From: Nitrospiraceae bacterium
GTDB lineage: Bacteria; Nitrospirota; Nitrospiria; Nitrospirales; Nitrospiraceae
NCBI GenBank assembly: GCA_005800255.1
Contig: SYGW01000144.1
Coordinates: 1 to 20,167 of the forward strand
Reading direction: 5' to 3'
DNA length: 20,167 nucleotides
In this document: in pieces, positions 1 to 6,377 of the stretch
Numbering within the stretch: the stretch's first letter is position 1
Layout of the letters: each line of letters starts with the position of its first letter
The notes under the pieces: generated by a model
What the model saw: only the letters and a program-made list of their open reading frames with translations
The model's database searches: none
What the model was told of the DNA's origin: nothing
Made by a program: the position numbers and the translations under genes

Positions 1-47
1 GACTCTTAATCAGCGGGCCGTAGGTTCAACCCCTACACGGCCCACCA
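1..47 (+). tRNA. tRNA-Lys (anticodon CTT), 5' part cut by window edge
   Basis: The window opens inside the anticodon arm of a tRNA. The loop reads CTCTTAA, with anticodon CTT in positions 34-36, and is followed by the 3' anticodon stem TCAGC. The T arm pairs GTAGG (20-24) with CCTAC (32-36) around the loop TTCAACC. The 3' acceptor strand is ACGGCCC (37-43), followed by discriminator A44 and an encoded CCA at 45-47. The 5' acceptor strand, D arm and 5' anticodon stem lie outside the window. CTT reads the lysine codon AAG. No clear T-run terminator follows before the convergent gene that ends at 128. Confidence 0.93.
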
Positions 48-127
48 AAACTCCTCTCTACACCCCCTGTTCCCCCTCCTTCCTCGCGCAGTCCTGGACG
101 GGCACGACGCAAGTCCATTTAGCCTAG

Positions 128-1144
128 CTAGAATCGATATTGAACGCCGAGTGACGTGTTCGTATTAAAAAAGTCGCGTGCTCCAACATTCGATGAGCGC
201 TGACTCCGCTGAAATCCCAGGGTAATGGCCGCAGCCTGATTCACCTCATAGCGCAGCTCCGCAGACCCCTGGTGCGTCGTATCGGCCACCCCTCGATTCG
301 AATCCCCGACAATCTCACTGGTGAAGATTTTCCGTCTGTAGCCATAGCCAAGGGTCACGGACAAGGCTGGGCTCACCCAGGCCGTGGCTCCCAATGACGC
401 AAAATGCTGGCGATAGGAGACATCGTCCTGAAATTGGACCTCCTGCCGCCCATCCGCGAATCCCCGCTCGTAGAGATAGGCCGTCGTTAGCCTGAGCCAG
501 GAATTGACGGCCCATTCCAGCTGCGGGCCCGACGTCCAGAATGTCGTATCCCTCTCGGCAAACGATTCGTTGAACTGGCGGAGTCCGTAGCGGCCGACCA
601 GGGTGGCGGTGAAAAGCTCGGTGAGGCGGCGCTCAAGTTGTAGCCGCCAGATATGGGACGTCACCCGCTCCTCCGCTTCTAATCGCCGTCCGGTACGCCA
701 TTCATTGTTCGGACCCAGAAAGAGATTCGGCACATAGCGATAACGGAGCAACAGGGACGTCTCGGAATCAAGCGCCTGCTTCAATTGAATCCGGTAGTTC
801 CCATGGTTAAAGATGGGATTGTCGGTGAAGATGAAGCCGTGGGCTTTGAATGAGACTTCGGTCTGCCCGAAATTTGTGGGAGTGGAGGCATGGCGAACAT
901 CCAGGGATGGCTCCCAGACGATGTCGCTCGGCCTCTTCACCGACACGATGGACGGCTGGCTGGGATCTTCGCTCAAACTCAGCCGTCTGGCCGACGAATG
1001 TTCGAATACGTTGTCCGTGTAGAGGACCTTGGTCTCCGCGAGAGCAGACCAGCCTGCCATCGCCTCGCAAGGCACGAAGAGCTGCGCACTAAATAATAAA
1101 AAGCAAAGACCTCGGAGAATCAGACTGGCGCAAACCCAGGCCAT
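128..1144 (-). CDS. Outer-membrane beta-barrel protein
   Basis: The 338-residue product has a Sec-type N-terminus: a hydrophobic stretch at about residues 8-25, then an AMA-type cleavage site near residue 30. The rest has alternating polar and hydrophobic residues rich in Tyr, Arg and aromatic girdle positions, as in transmembrane beta-strands. It ends in Gln-Tyr-Arg-Phe, and a C-terminal Phe is the usual signal for BAM-dependent insertion. The pattern resembles uncharacterised barrels of the exopolysaccharide-associated or VpsM type, but I cannot name a family with certainty. The start codon lies only 3 bases after the stop of the upstream cytochrome c gene and has no good ribosome binding site, so translational coupling is likely. 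Position in the peroxidase/cytochrome run suggests a role in the same envelope process, which is inference only. It converges on the tRNA-Lys. Confidence 0.75.
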   Translation of the reverse strand: MAWVCASLILRGLCFLLFSAQLFVPCEAMAGWSALAETKVLYTDNVFEHSSARRLSLSEDPSQPSIVSVKRPSDIVWEPSLDVRHASTPTNFGQTEVSFKAHGFIFTDNPIFNHGNYRIQLKQALDSETSLLLRYRYVPNLFLGPNNEWRTGRRLEAEERVTSHIWRLQLERRLTELFTATLVGRYGLRQFNESFAERDTTFWTSGPQLEWAVNSWLRLTTAYLYERGFADGRQEVQFQDDVSYRQHFASLGATAWVSPALSVTLGYGYRRKIFTSEIVGDSNRGVADTTHQGSAELRYEVNQAAAITLGFQRSQRSSNVGARDFFNTNTSLGVQYRF

Positions 1145-1147
1145 GGG

Positions 1148-1599
1148 TCACGGACGGCCAAAAGACCGGACATACAATAGGACTTGCCAGGCCTCTTCTT
1201 CTGTCAGCACAAGTGGAATAAAAGAAGCCATAGCCGTGCCCTTGCTGCCGTTCTTCAAAATCCAGAATAGCTCCCCATCGGTTCGAGCTGCTTGCCAGGC
1301 CTTGTCCGTAAAATTTCTCGCAAGGGCCCCTTCAGACTCCCCGGTACGATATCTCCTCCCAGCCCTTTCCCATCGGCTCCATGACAAGCCTTACAGAAAG
1401 CTTTCCCTTCAAACAGGACCTTACCCTTCGCAATCATCTCATCGCTGGCAGAAAGTGGATTAGTGACAGCACGGGTCGCCTCGATCTGGTCGCGCGGCAC
1501 ACGCGGGCGCAGGATCTCCTGACTTGCGCCCCAGGAGAGGGGCACAACTTGAAGGAGCAGCGCGCCAACTGCCACAACGACCCGAGACAAACTATCCAC
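1148..1599 (-). pseudogene. Mono-heme c-type cytochrome, disrupted by a one-base frameshift
   Basis: The 5' frame starts at GTG (1599) behind a well-spaced GGGAGG. It gives a signal peptide (about residues 1-25) and a heme-binding CKACH at residues 69-73, followed by GADGKGLGGD. It then runs out of frame to a stop near 1255. The conserved remainder is in another frame ending at 1148: NFTDKAWQAARTDGELFWIL, a candidate axial Met in KGTAMASF, and a C-terminal LTEEEAW helix. Adding one base in the run at 1324-1330 (GGGGCCC on the coding strand) joins the two as SLKGALARNFTD and gives a 150-residue protein, a normal size for a periplasmic class-I cytochrome c. The lesion may be genuine decay, a homopolymer sequencing error, or (least likely) programmed frameshifting. 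The intact form would carry electrons to or from the upstream di-heme peroxidase. Confidence 0.85.
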
Positions 1600-1636
1600 G
1601 AGTCAGACCTCCCGCAGCAAAAGCTCGGAGAAGAGC

Positions 1637-1654
1637 AGGGAGGACTCCCTCCCT
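1637..1654. other. Small perfect hairpin between DUF1264 and cytochrome c genes
   Basis: AGGGAGG (1637-1643) pairs with CCTCCCT (1648-1654) around a 4-base loop. It lies in the 83-base gap between the DUF1264 stop and the cytochrome start. No T-run follows directly in the minus direction, although a smaller GCTC/GAGC stem with TTTT comes just after it. It might attenuate read-through or set transcript stability within the run of genes. It could also be chance. Confidence 0.3.
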
Positions 1655-1682
1655 ACTCACGGTATCCCCGTGCAAAAACTCG

Positions 1683-2228
1683 CTACTTGTCCGTCTTCTC
1701 CGCCTTCCGATGCTTGTGGCCGATAGCCTGAGGATGACCGACCGTTCCGTTCGGCGCTTTGGCGCCATCCGGCCAGAGATGAAAAATGATCCCGTCCGTC
1801 TGAGCCGCAATCGCGGCCACTTCCTTGGCTTGCGCATCCGGCATATCGAGAATCTGGACGCGGCCGGTCGCAATCTCGATCTCATGGTCATGATAGTACT
1901 TATTCCAGGTTTTCAGCGGCACATGGGCGCGCGAGACGGACTTCGAAACGAAGTACTCGACATCCGTCAACCGGGCATTGGGCTCGGTCGATTCAAATAA
2001 CAGACACTGGAAAACCTCTGGTGAGATCCCCTTGCAATAATGGTGATAGGGGCCATGCACCGTGCCATCTTCAAATTTGTGCGGGGCCAGCACATGGATA
2101 TTGAAACCATCGGCCGGGCCTGGCTTCTTCTCCGCTGCCGGAGCAGCAGCGCCGCCCTGGGCAAAAGCCGTTCCCATGGATAAGACAACGATACTCAGTG
2201 CAGATGCGATACTCAGAGCTCGGATCAT
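1683..2228 (-). CDS. DUF1264 (OBAP-like) secreted protein
   Basis: The 181-residue protein starts at ATG 2228 behind a perfect AGGAGG with 5-base spacing. It has a cleavable signal peptide ending at about residue 23 (GTAFA). The mature part matches my recollection of the DUF1264 family, also called oil-body-associated protein in plants: GFNIHVLAPHKFEDG at about 41-55, the His/Cys-rich HGPYHHYCK at 58-66, QCLLFES at 74-80, a VEYFVSK segment at 90-96, and YYHDHE at 111-116. The biochemical role of bacterial DUF1264 proteins is not known to me. The conserved His and Cys residues could bind a metal or heme, but that is inference. It sits between the di-heme peroxidase and the mono-heme cytochrome on the same strand, so it is probably a periplasmic partner in that redox module. 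The tail is rich in Lys and His. Confidence 0.8.
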   Translation of the reverse strand: MIRALSIASALSIVVLSMGTAFAQGGAAAPAAEKKPGPADGFNIHVLAPHKFEDGTVHGPYHHYCKGISPEVFQCLLFESTEPNARLTDVEYFVSKSVSRAHVPLKTWNKYYHDHEIEIATGRVQILDMPDAQAKEVAAIAAQTDGIIFHLWPDGAKAPNGTVGHPQAIGHKHRKAEKTDK

Positions 2229-2299
2229 AACGACCTCCTAGGTTGGGAATGGGACATGCGACTGACTATGAGAGACACAGGGCTTTTAAAATGATTCAC

Positions 2300-3382
2300 T
2301 TAATCTTTCGGAATCTTGGGAAGTTGAAACGGGATCGGTTCCCCGGTCAAAGCCTTGAGAAACGCCACAAGATCGGCTTTCTCTTCAGCCGTCAGGCTGA
2401 GCGGTTTGACGAGCGGGCTCAAGTTCTGATTGGCCCCGCCTCCGGCATTGAAAAAATCCACCACCTCTTCGGGCGTCTTGAAGGCGCCATCATGCATGTA
2501 GGGAGCGGTCTCGCTCATGCTCCGCAACGTCGGTGTTTTGAAGGCGCCCTGGTCCTTCTCCGCCTTCGTCACATAATAGCGGCCCAGATCTTCCTTCAAC
2601 GGTCCAACTTGCGGCACACCAAGATTATGGAACTGATTATCGGTGAAGTTCGGCCCATTGTGACAGAGAATGCAGCGGGCCTTGCCCTTAAACAGAGCCA
2701 TCCCTCGCACCGCGCGTTCATCCATGGCGCTGACATCGCCAGCCACGTACTTATCGAAGGAGGAATTCGTTGAAATGATCGTGCGCTCATAGGCGGCAAT
2801 CGCCTCGGCCAGCCCTTGTAGATTCACCTCGGTCCCGAACACAGCCAGGAACTGCCGCTGATAGCCCTTGATCTTCCTGAGCTTGCTCACGACATTCTCG
2901 TGCGTCTCCCCCATCTCGATCGGATTCTGGATCGGCCCAATGGCCTGCTCCTCCAGCGAGCGGGCGCGCCCATCCCAGAACTGCAGATGATTGAAGGCCG
3001 TATTGTAGACCGTGGGAGCCTGACGCCCGCCCACACCGCCTTCGATCCCGATGGACGTTTGGCGCGGGTCGGCAAAGCCTGTCGCAGGGTTATGGCAAAA
3101 GGCACAGGAGATGGCGCCACTCTTCGAGAGCCGGCCGTCAAAATAGAGTTGCTTGCCCAGTTCGACTTTCGACTTGTAGGTCAGGTTCGTAGCGGGGGAG
3201 GGAACCGACGTGGGGAGTGGACCGATATCCGGAACCGTGAGCCCATCGATCGTCACCGTTCCATGAGGCGCATGGCCGGAAGGTGACGCCTGCGCCGACT
3301 TCAGATTGTCGAAGACAGATAGCCCCGACGCAGAGACCAGCAACCCGATCAGGCCCGCGAGCAACAGACGATTATTTAGCAT
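2300..3382 (-). CDS. Di-heme cytochrome c peroxidase (CcpA/MauG family)
   Basis: This periplasmic bacterial cytochrome c peroxidase would reduce H2O2 to water with electrons from a small c-type cytochrome. The 360-residue form has a signal peptide ending near residue 32 (SAQA). It has two heme sites, CAFCH at 93-97 (N-terminal, peroxidatic heme) and CILCH at 237-241 (electron-transfer heme). The family motif APYMHDGAF is present, with Met296 as the expected axial ligand of the high-potential heme. That Met argues for a peroxidase rather than MauG, which has Tyr there. I chose the start at 3382 because a GGAGG lies 7 bases upstream. An earlier in-frame start at 3412 would place extra residues before the signal peptide, and the ATG at 3388 is too close to the Shine-Dalgarno. 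It heads the run of envelope redox genes ending at 128. The companion cytochrome gene, its plausible donor, is frameshifted here. Confidence 0.93.
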   Translation of the reverse strand: MLNNRLLLAGLIGLLVSASGLSVFDNLKSAQASPSGHAPHGTVTIDGLTVPDIGPLPTSVPSPATNLTYKSKVELGKQLYFDGRLSKSGAISCAFCHNPATGFADPRQTSIGIEGGVGGRQAPTVYNTAFNHLQFWDGRARSLEEQAIGPIQNPIEMGETHENVVSKLRKIKGYQRQFLAVFGTEVNLQGLAEAIAAYERTIISTNSSFDKYVAGDVSAMDERAVRGMALFKGKARCILCHNGPNFTDNQFHNLGVPQVGPLKEDLGRYYVTKAEKDQGAFKTPTLRSMSETAPYMHDGAFKTPEEVVDFFNAGGGANQNLSPLVKPLSLTAEEKADLVAFLKALTGEPIPFQLPKIPKD

Positions 3383-3511
3383 AATCATTCCTCCAGGACT
3401 CACATCAAGCACGATTTCCCTGACTGCGCCGTACCGAGGATAACATGGGCCGATTCGTTTGGACAGCGAACCACCGGGCCACAGATGATTGCGCCAGCAC
3501 TCGTTGCTCCC

Positions 3512-3994
3512 CTAGCTGCCCTTGGCACCGGCAAGCTTCAGCACCACAGCCCATTCCTCTTCCGTCACAGGCTGCACCGAGAGGCGAGACCCCTTTCGCA
3601 GCAAGACCATATCTTTCAGCCGAGGCTCCTGCCTCAGCTGGTCAAGCGGCAAGCTGGCCTTGAAGGTCTGACGATACCGGATGTCCACCATGTCCCAGCG
3701 TGGAGCGAAGCGCGAACTGGCCGGATCATAGTGATGGTGCGTCTTGTCGAACTGGGTCTCGTCCGGGTAAGCAGTCCGCACGACCTCTGCCATGCCCACC
3801 ACGGCAGGCGGCTCCGCATTGCTATGGTAAAATAACACCCGGTCGCCGACCGCCATCGTCCGCATAAAATTGCGAGCCTGATAATTCCTCACCCCATCCC
3901 AACAAGTCGTCTGCCCGGGAGCTTGCGCGAGATCCTCGATCGAAAACACTTGCGGCTCCGATTTCATCAGCCAGTAACGGCGTCCCCGTGCCAT
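3512..3994 (-). CDS. EVE domain-containing protein (thymocyte nuclear protein 1-like)
   Basis: The 160-residue cytosolic protein is a single EVE (DUF55) domain of the PUA-like fold. Family signatures are RYWLMKSEP at 6-14, the Trp-containing WDGVRNYQARNFMR at 32-45, GDRVLFYHSN at 50-59, VVGMAEVV at 65-72 and FKASLPLDQLR at 111-121. EVE and the related YTH domains bind modified bases in RNA or DNA in an aromatic cage, so this protein may recognise a modified nucleotide. The substrate cannot be told from sequence. I chose the start at 3994 because GAGG lies 7 bases upstream and homologues begin near this residue; an upstream in-frame start at 4063 adds 23 residues with no family match. It is divergent from the DUF218 gene and is not obviously in an operon. 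No restriction or defence genes lie next to it. Confidence 0.88.
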   Translation of the reverse strand: MARGRRYWLMKSEPQVFSIEDLAQAPGQTTCWDGVRNYQARNFMRTMAVGDRVLFYHSNAEPPAVVGMAEVVRTAYPDETQFDKTHHHYDPASSRFAPRWDMVDIRYRQTFKASLPLDQLRQEPRLKDMVLLRKGSRLSVQPVTEEEWAVVLKLAGAKGS

Positions 3995-4012
3995 CACATC
4001 ACCTCTTCCTGC

Positions 4013-4041
4013 TTGGTCATTCGGCTCGTTCCCTGTATGCT
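4013..4041 (+). promoter_or_regulatory. Possible sigma70-type promoter for the DUF218 gene
   Basis: TTGGTC (4013-4018) and TATGCT (4036-4041) are separated by 17 bases in the gap between the divergent EVE and DUF218 genes. The fit to consensus is only moderate (3 of 6 and 4 of 6). A TGAGG ribosome binding site precedes the ATG at 4077. Confidence 0.3.
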
Positions 4042-4076
4042 GTGCGCGATGATGCGTTTTCAACTGAGGTCTGACA

Positions 4077-4831
4077 ATGGAACTGACCCCATTCTTCTTC
4101 GGTCTCTATAAGTTCGTCAAGTACGGACTCTACCCCTTGACCTGGGTCCTGCTGCTCCTCAGCGCAGCCACGGTCCTGGTCCTCCGCCCTTTCTCGCCAA
4201 CAAACTCACGGTGGCTGCGCCGACTCGTCATCGCCTCCCTCCTGCTCCTCATAATATTCTCCAGTCCGCTGGTCGCGACCCTGCTGATCGGCTCGCTCGA
4301 ATCCTGGCACCGGCCGCCACAACTGACGCCCTTCGACCGACCACCGAGTTATCTTCTACTTCCAGAGATCGAGTCACGTGCGCAGTAGACCTCTACCAAC
4401 AGGGCCATGCCCCGACATTGGTGCTGTCAGGAGGAGACGTCAGGATCTTCGGCACAGGCCCACAGGAATCGGTTGAAATGAAACGGTGGGCGGTCCGCCT
4501 TGGCGTTCCCGAGCCTGCCACGATGCTCGACTCTGGATCGAGAAACACTTATGAAAATGCGACTGGGACCAAACGGCTCATCGGGCCAGCCTCAATTCTC
4601 CTTGTGAGTTCCGCCAGCCATCTGCCACGAGCCGTCTCAGTGTTTGTAAAACAGGGATTTCGTGTCACGCCGGCCCCCTGCGATTACGTCTCACGGGACC
4701 TGCCCAAAGAGATCCTGAACGACCTCGATCTGTTCGACTTCCTGCCAGACGATGACGCGCTACGCCACTCTACCGAAGCAGTCACGGAAGTGGCTGGCAT
4801 GATGATCTATTGGCTGACAGGGAAACTCTAG
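4077..4831 (+). pseudogene. YdcF/ElyC-like DUF218 membrane protein, broken by internal deletion and frameshift
   Basis: The first frame starts at ATG 4077 behind TGAGG with 7-base spacing. It encodes two N-terminal membrane helices (about residues 18-37 and 48-68) and then LESWHRPPQLTPFDRP before stopping at 4386-4388. The rest of the DUF218 domain continues in another frame to 4831: PTTELSSTSRDRV, LVLSGGDVRIFG, the substrate-pocket-like SRNTYENA, and LLVSSASHLPRA near the C-terminus. The family's first glycine-rich motif (VVLGGG in E. coli ElyC) should lie between the two parts and is absent. This points to loss of roughly 15-25 codons plus a frame change near 4330-4350, rather than a single-base error. 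DUF218 proteins act in envelope polysaccharide or polyprenyl-carrier biology. With the catalytic glycine motif gone, the product is probably non-functional. A short CGAC direct repeat lies at the likely junction. Confidence 0.8.
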
Positions 4832-4848
4832 CTAAATAGCTAACGCGG

Positions 4849-4877
4849 TTGACCGCCAATCAACGCTTCTCTATGAT
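4849..4877 (+). promoter_or_regulatory. Likely sigma70-type promoter of the YkgJ-family gene
   Basis: TTGACC (4849-4854) and TATGAT (4872-4877) are spaced by exactly 17 bases. Each matches the sigma70 consensus at five of six positions. Transcription would start near 4884, just ahead of the gene. The upstream DUF218 gene ends at 4831, so this gene need not depend on read-through. Confidence 0.6.
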
Positions 4878-4912
4878 GCCGACAAGAAAACGGCATGAGG
4901 CGAAGGGATTGC

Positions 4913-5707
4913 ATGGTCGAACGATTTGAAGTCGCGCTCAACACTCCAGCCGGACAGCTGACCACGGCCATCGATGTGCCGACGGGACTCATCCCCATCA
5001 CGGCCATCGTCCCGGTCGCTCGCCGCCTGGGAGAGGAAGCCGCGCAGCTGGAGGCTCAGCAGGCCATCGAAGCAAGCACGCCCATCTCCTGCAAAATGGG
5101 CTGCGCTGCCTGCTGCCGCATGCTGGTTCCCCTCTCTCCTCCGGAAGCCTTCTCGTTACGTGAATATGTGGAGCAATTGCCGAACGATCGACGCAGCCAG
5201 CTCCTAAACCGCCTCAGCGACGCAAAGAACCGGCTGACACGAGCGGGCCTCTGGGCTCAGCTTAACGACGTAGCGGAAGCCTCCAAACCGATGCCGGATG
5301 AAGCGCTCGACCCGATCAACCGGGCTTACTATGCATTGAGAATCCCTTGCCCATACTTGGAGGATGAAATGTGCTCGATTTACGAGGCGCGCCCCGCCGC
5401 CTGCCGGGAGCTCCTCGTCACCTCACCGGCGGAACTCTGCCAGGATCTGGTGCAGAATCCTGTCACGCCCCTGCCGGTCTCGATGAGAATCGGTTCCATC
5501 CTGGGACTGGTCTGGGGAACCTTGACCAACTCTCCCCCTCGACTCATCCCGCTCCCGATGGCCCTAGACTGGGCCGAGCGGCATAAAGAGGAATCCCGAC
5601 AGACCTGGCCAGGCGCATCCCTCTTGGACCAGGTCCTCGACAATATGTGGAGATTTCTCAGTCAGGGGTTTACGAACAGGCGCAATACCAGCAGCAAGGG
5701 GCGATAG
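4913..5707 (+). CDS. YkgJ family cysteine-cluster protein (putative Zn/Fe-S binding)
   Basis: This protein belongs to the YkgJ/UPF0153 group, whose conserved cysteines are predicted to chelate Zn or an iron-sulfur cluster. Counting from the ATG at 4913 it has 264 residues. Cys60, Cys64, Cys67 and Cys68 lie in ISCKMGCAACC. A second set, Cys146, Cys154 and Cys164, lies in CPYLEDEMCSIYEARPAAC, the family's C-terminal signature. Cys176 is a further candidate. No signal peptide is present, so it is cytosolic. The biochemical role is unknown; some relatives are discussed as metal chaperones or modification enzymes. I favour the start at 4913 because AAGGGA lies just upstream. An ATG at 4895 adds six residues and has a poor site. 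The gene precedes thrH by about 45 bases on the same strand and may share its transcript. Confidence 0.8.
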   Translation: MVERFEVALNTPAGQLTTAIDVPTGLIPITAIVPVARRLGEEAAQLEAQQAIEASTPISCKMGCAACCRMLVPLSPPEAFSLREYVEQLPNDRRSQLLNRLSDAKNRLTRAGLWAQLNDVAEASKPMPDEALDPINRAYYALRIPCPYLEDEMCSIYEARPAACRELLVTSPAELCQDLVQNPVTPLPVSMRIGSILGLVWGTLTNSPPRLIPLPMALDWAERHKEESRQTWPGASLLDQVLDNMWRFLSQGFTNRRNTSSKGR

Positions 5708-5752
5708 ACTCGTCCCTCGTTCATTGTCTACTTGAGAAGGAGAAGCGAAGAC

Positions 5753-6370
5753 ATGAAGAGCCCCGTCATCGTCTGTTTAGACTTAGAAGGCGTGTTAGTG
5801 CCGGAGATCTGGATCAACGTCGCGCTCAAAACCGGCATTGAGGAATTGAGGATCACCACCCGCGAGATGCCGGATTACAATGCCCTGATGAAGCGCCGCC
5901 TGGCCATCCTGGATGAGCACAAGCTCACCATTCACGATATCCAACAGGTTATCGACACGATGGGCCCGCTGGAGGGAGCCATCGATTTCGTCTCCTGGAT
6001 TCGCGAACGGTGCCAGGTGATCATCCTGTCCGACACCTTCTATCAGTTCGCCTATCCCTTGATGCGCCAACTGGGATTCCCGGCGCTCTTTTGCCATCAA
6101 CTGGAGATCGATCCAGCAGGCCGCATCGTCAACTGCCACATGCGGATGCAGAACCAGAAGAAACATTCGGTGGCGGCCCTGAAGTCGCTCAACTTTCACG
6201 TCCTGGCAGCGGGCGATGCCTACAACGACACGGCCATGTTAGGAGAGGCCCATGCGGGATTCTTCTTCTGTCCGCCTGATCACCTCCCCAAGGAGTTCCC
6301 GCAGTTTCCTGTGACGAAAACTTACGGGGAGCTGCAAGCGCGATTCGCAGAGGCGGGGGAACTCCCATAG
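5753..6370 (+). CDS. thrH: Bifunctional phosphoserine phosphatase/homoserine phosphotransferase ThrH
   Basis: This cytosolic HAD-superfamily enzyme dephosphorylates L-phosphoserine, the last step of serine biosynthesis, and in Pseudomonas aeruginosa can also transfer the phosphate to homoserine. The 205-residue product is colinear with the P. aeruginosa protein as I recall it: LDLEGVLVPEIW at 9-20 with nucleophile Asp10, and Glu12 in place of the usual second Asp, which is typical of ThrH. HAD motif II is Ser93-Asp94 in ILSDTFY, Lys136/137 lies in motif III, and AAGDAYNDTAML at 152-163 supplies the Mg-binding acidic residues. FPQFP at 182-186 is also shared. The start at 5753 has AAGGAG about 10 bases upstream. 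The frame extends to 5732, but those residues are absent from relatives. Its end lies 7 bases from the end of convergent recQ, leaving no room for separate terminators. Confidence 0.93.
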   Translation: MKSPVIVCLDLEGVLVPEIWINVALKTGIEELRITTREMPDYNALMKRRLAILDEHKLTIHDIQQVIDTMGPLEGAIDFVSWIRERCQVIILSDTFYQFAYPLMRQLGFPALFCHQLEIDPAGRIVNCHMRMQNQKKHSVAALKSLNFHVLAAGDAYNDTAMLGEAHAGFFFCPPDHLPKEFPQFPVTKTYGELQARFAEAGELP

Positions 6371-6377
6371 CTAATCG

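Noticed and set aside
1148..1387. Possible small separate gene
   Set aside because: Its sequence is the missing C-terminal half of the cytochrome c, and its start lies inside the first half in another frame.
3383..3511. Promoter of the peroxidase gene
   Set aside because: A TGTTAT resembles a -10 box, but no acceptable -35 lies at the right distance, so I could not support a call.
3994..4063. Longer EVE protein starting at 4063
   Set aside because: The extra residues have no family match, and a well-spaced GAGG supports the start at 3994.
4211..4831. Possible separate gene with its own start
   Set aside because: It is the C-terminal part of the DUF218 domain. Its first residues are a frame-shifted reading of the first part's membrane helix and have no family match.
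4845..4856. Intrinsic terminator after the DUF218 gene (GCGGT/ACCGC)
   Set aside because: The loop is only two bases and no T-run follows. The same bases form the -35 region of a good promoter.
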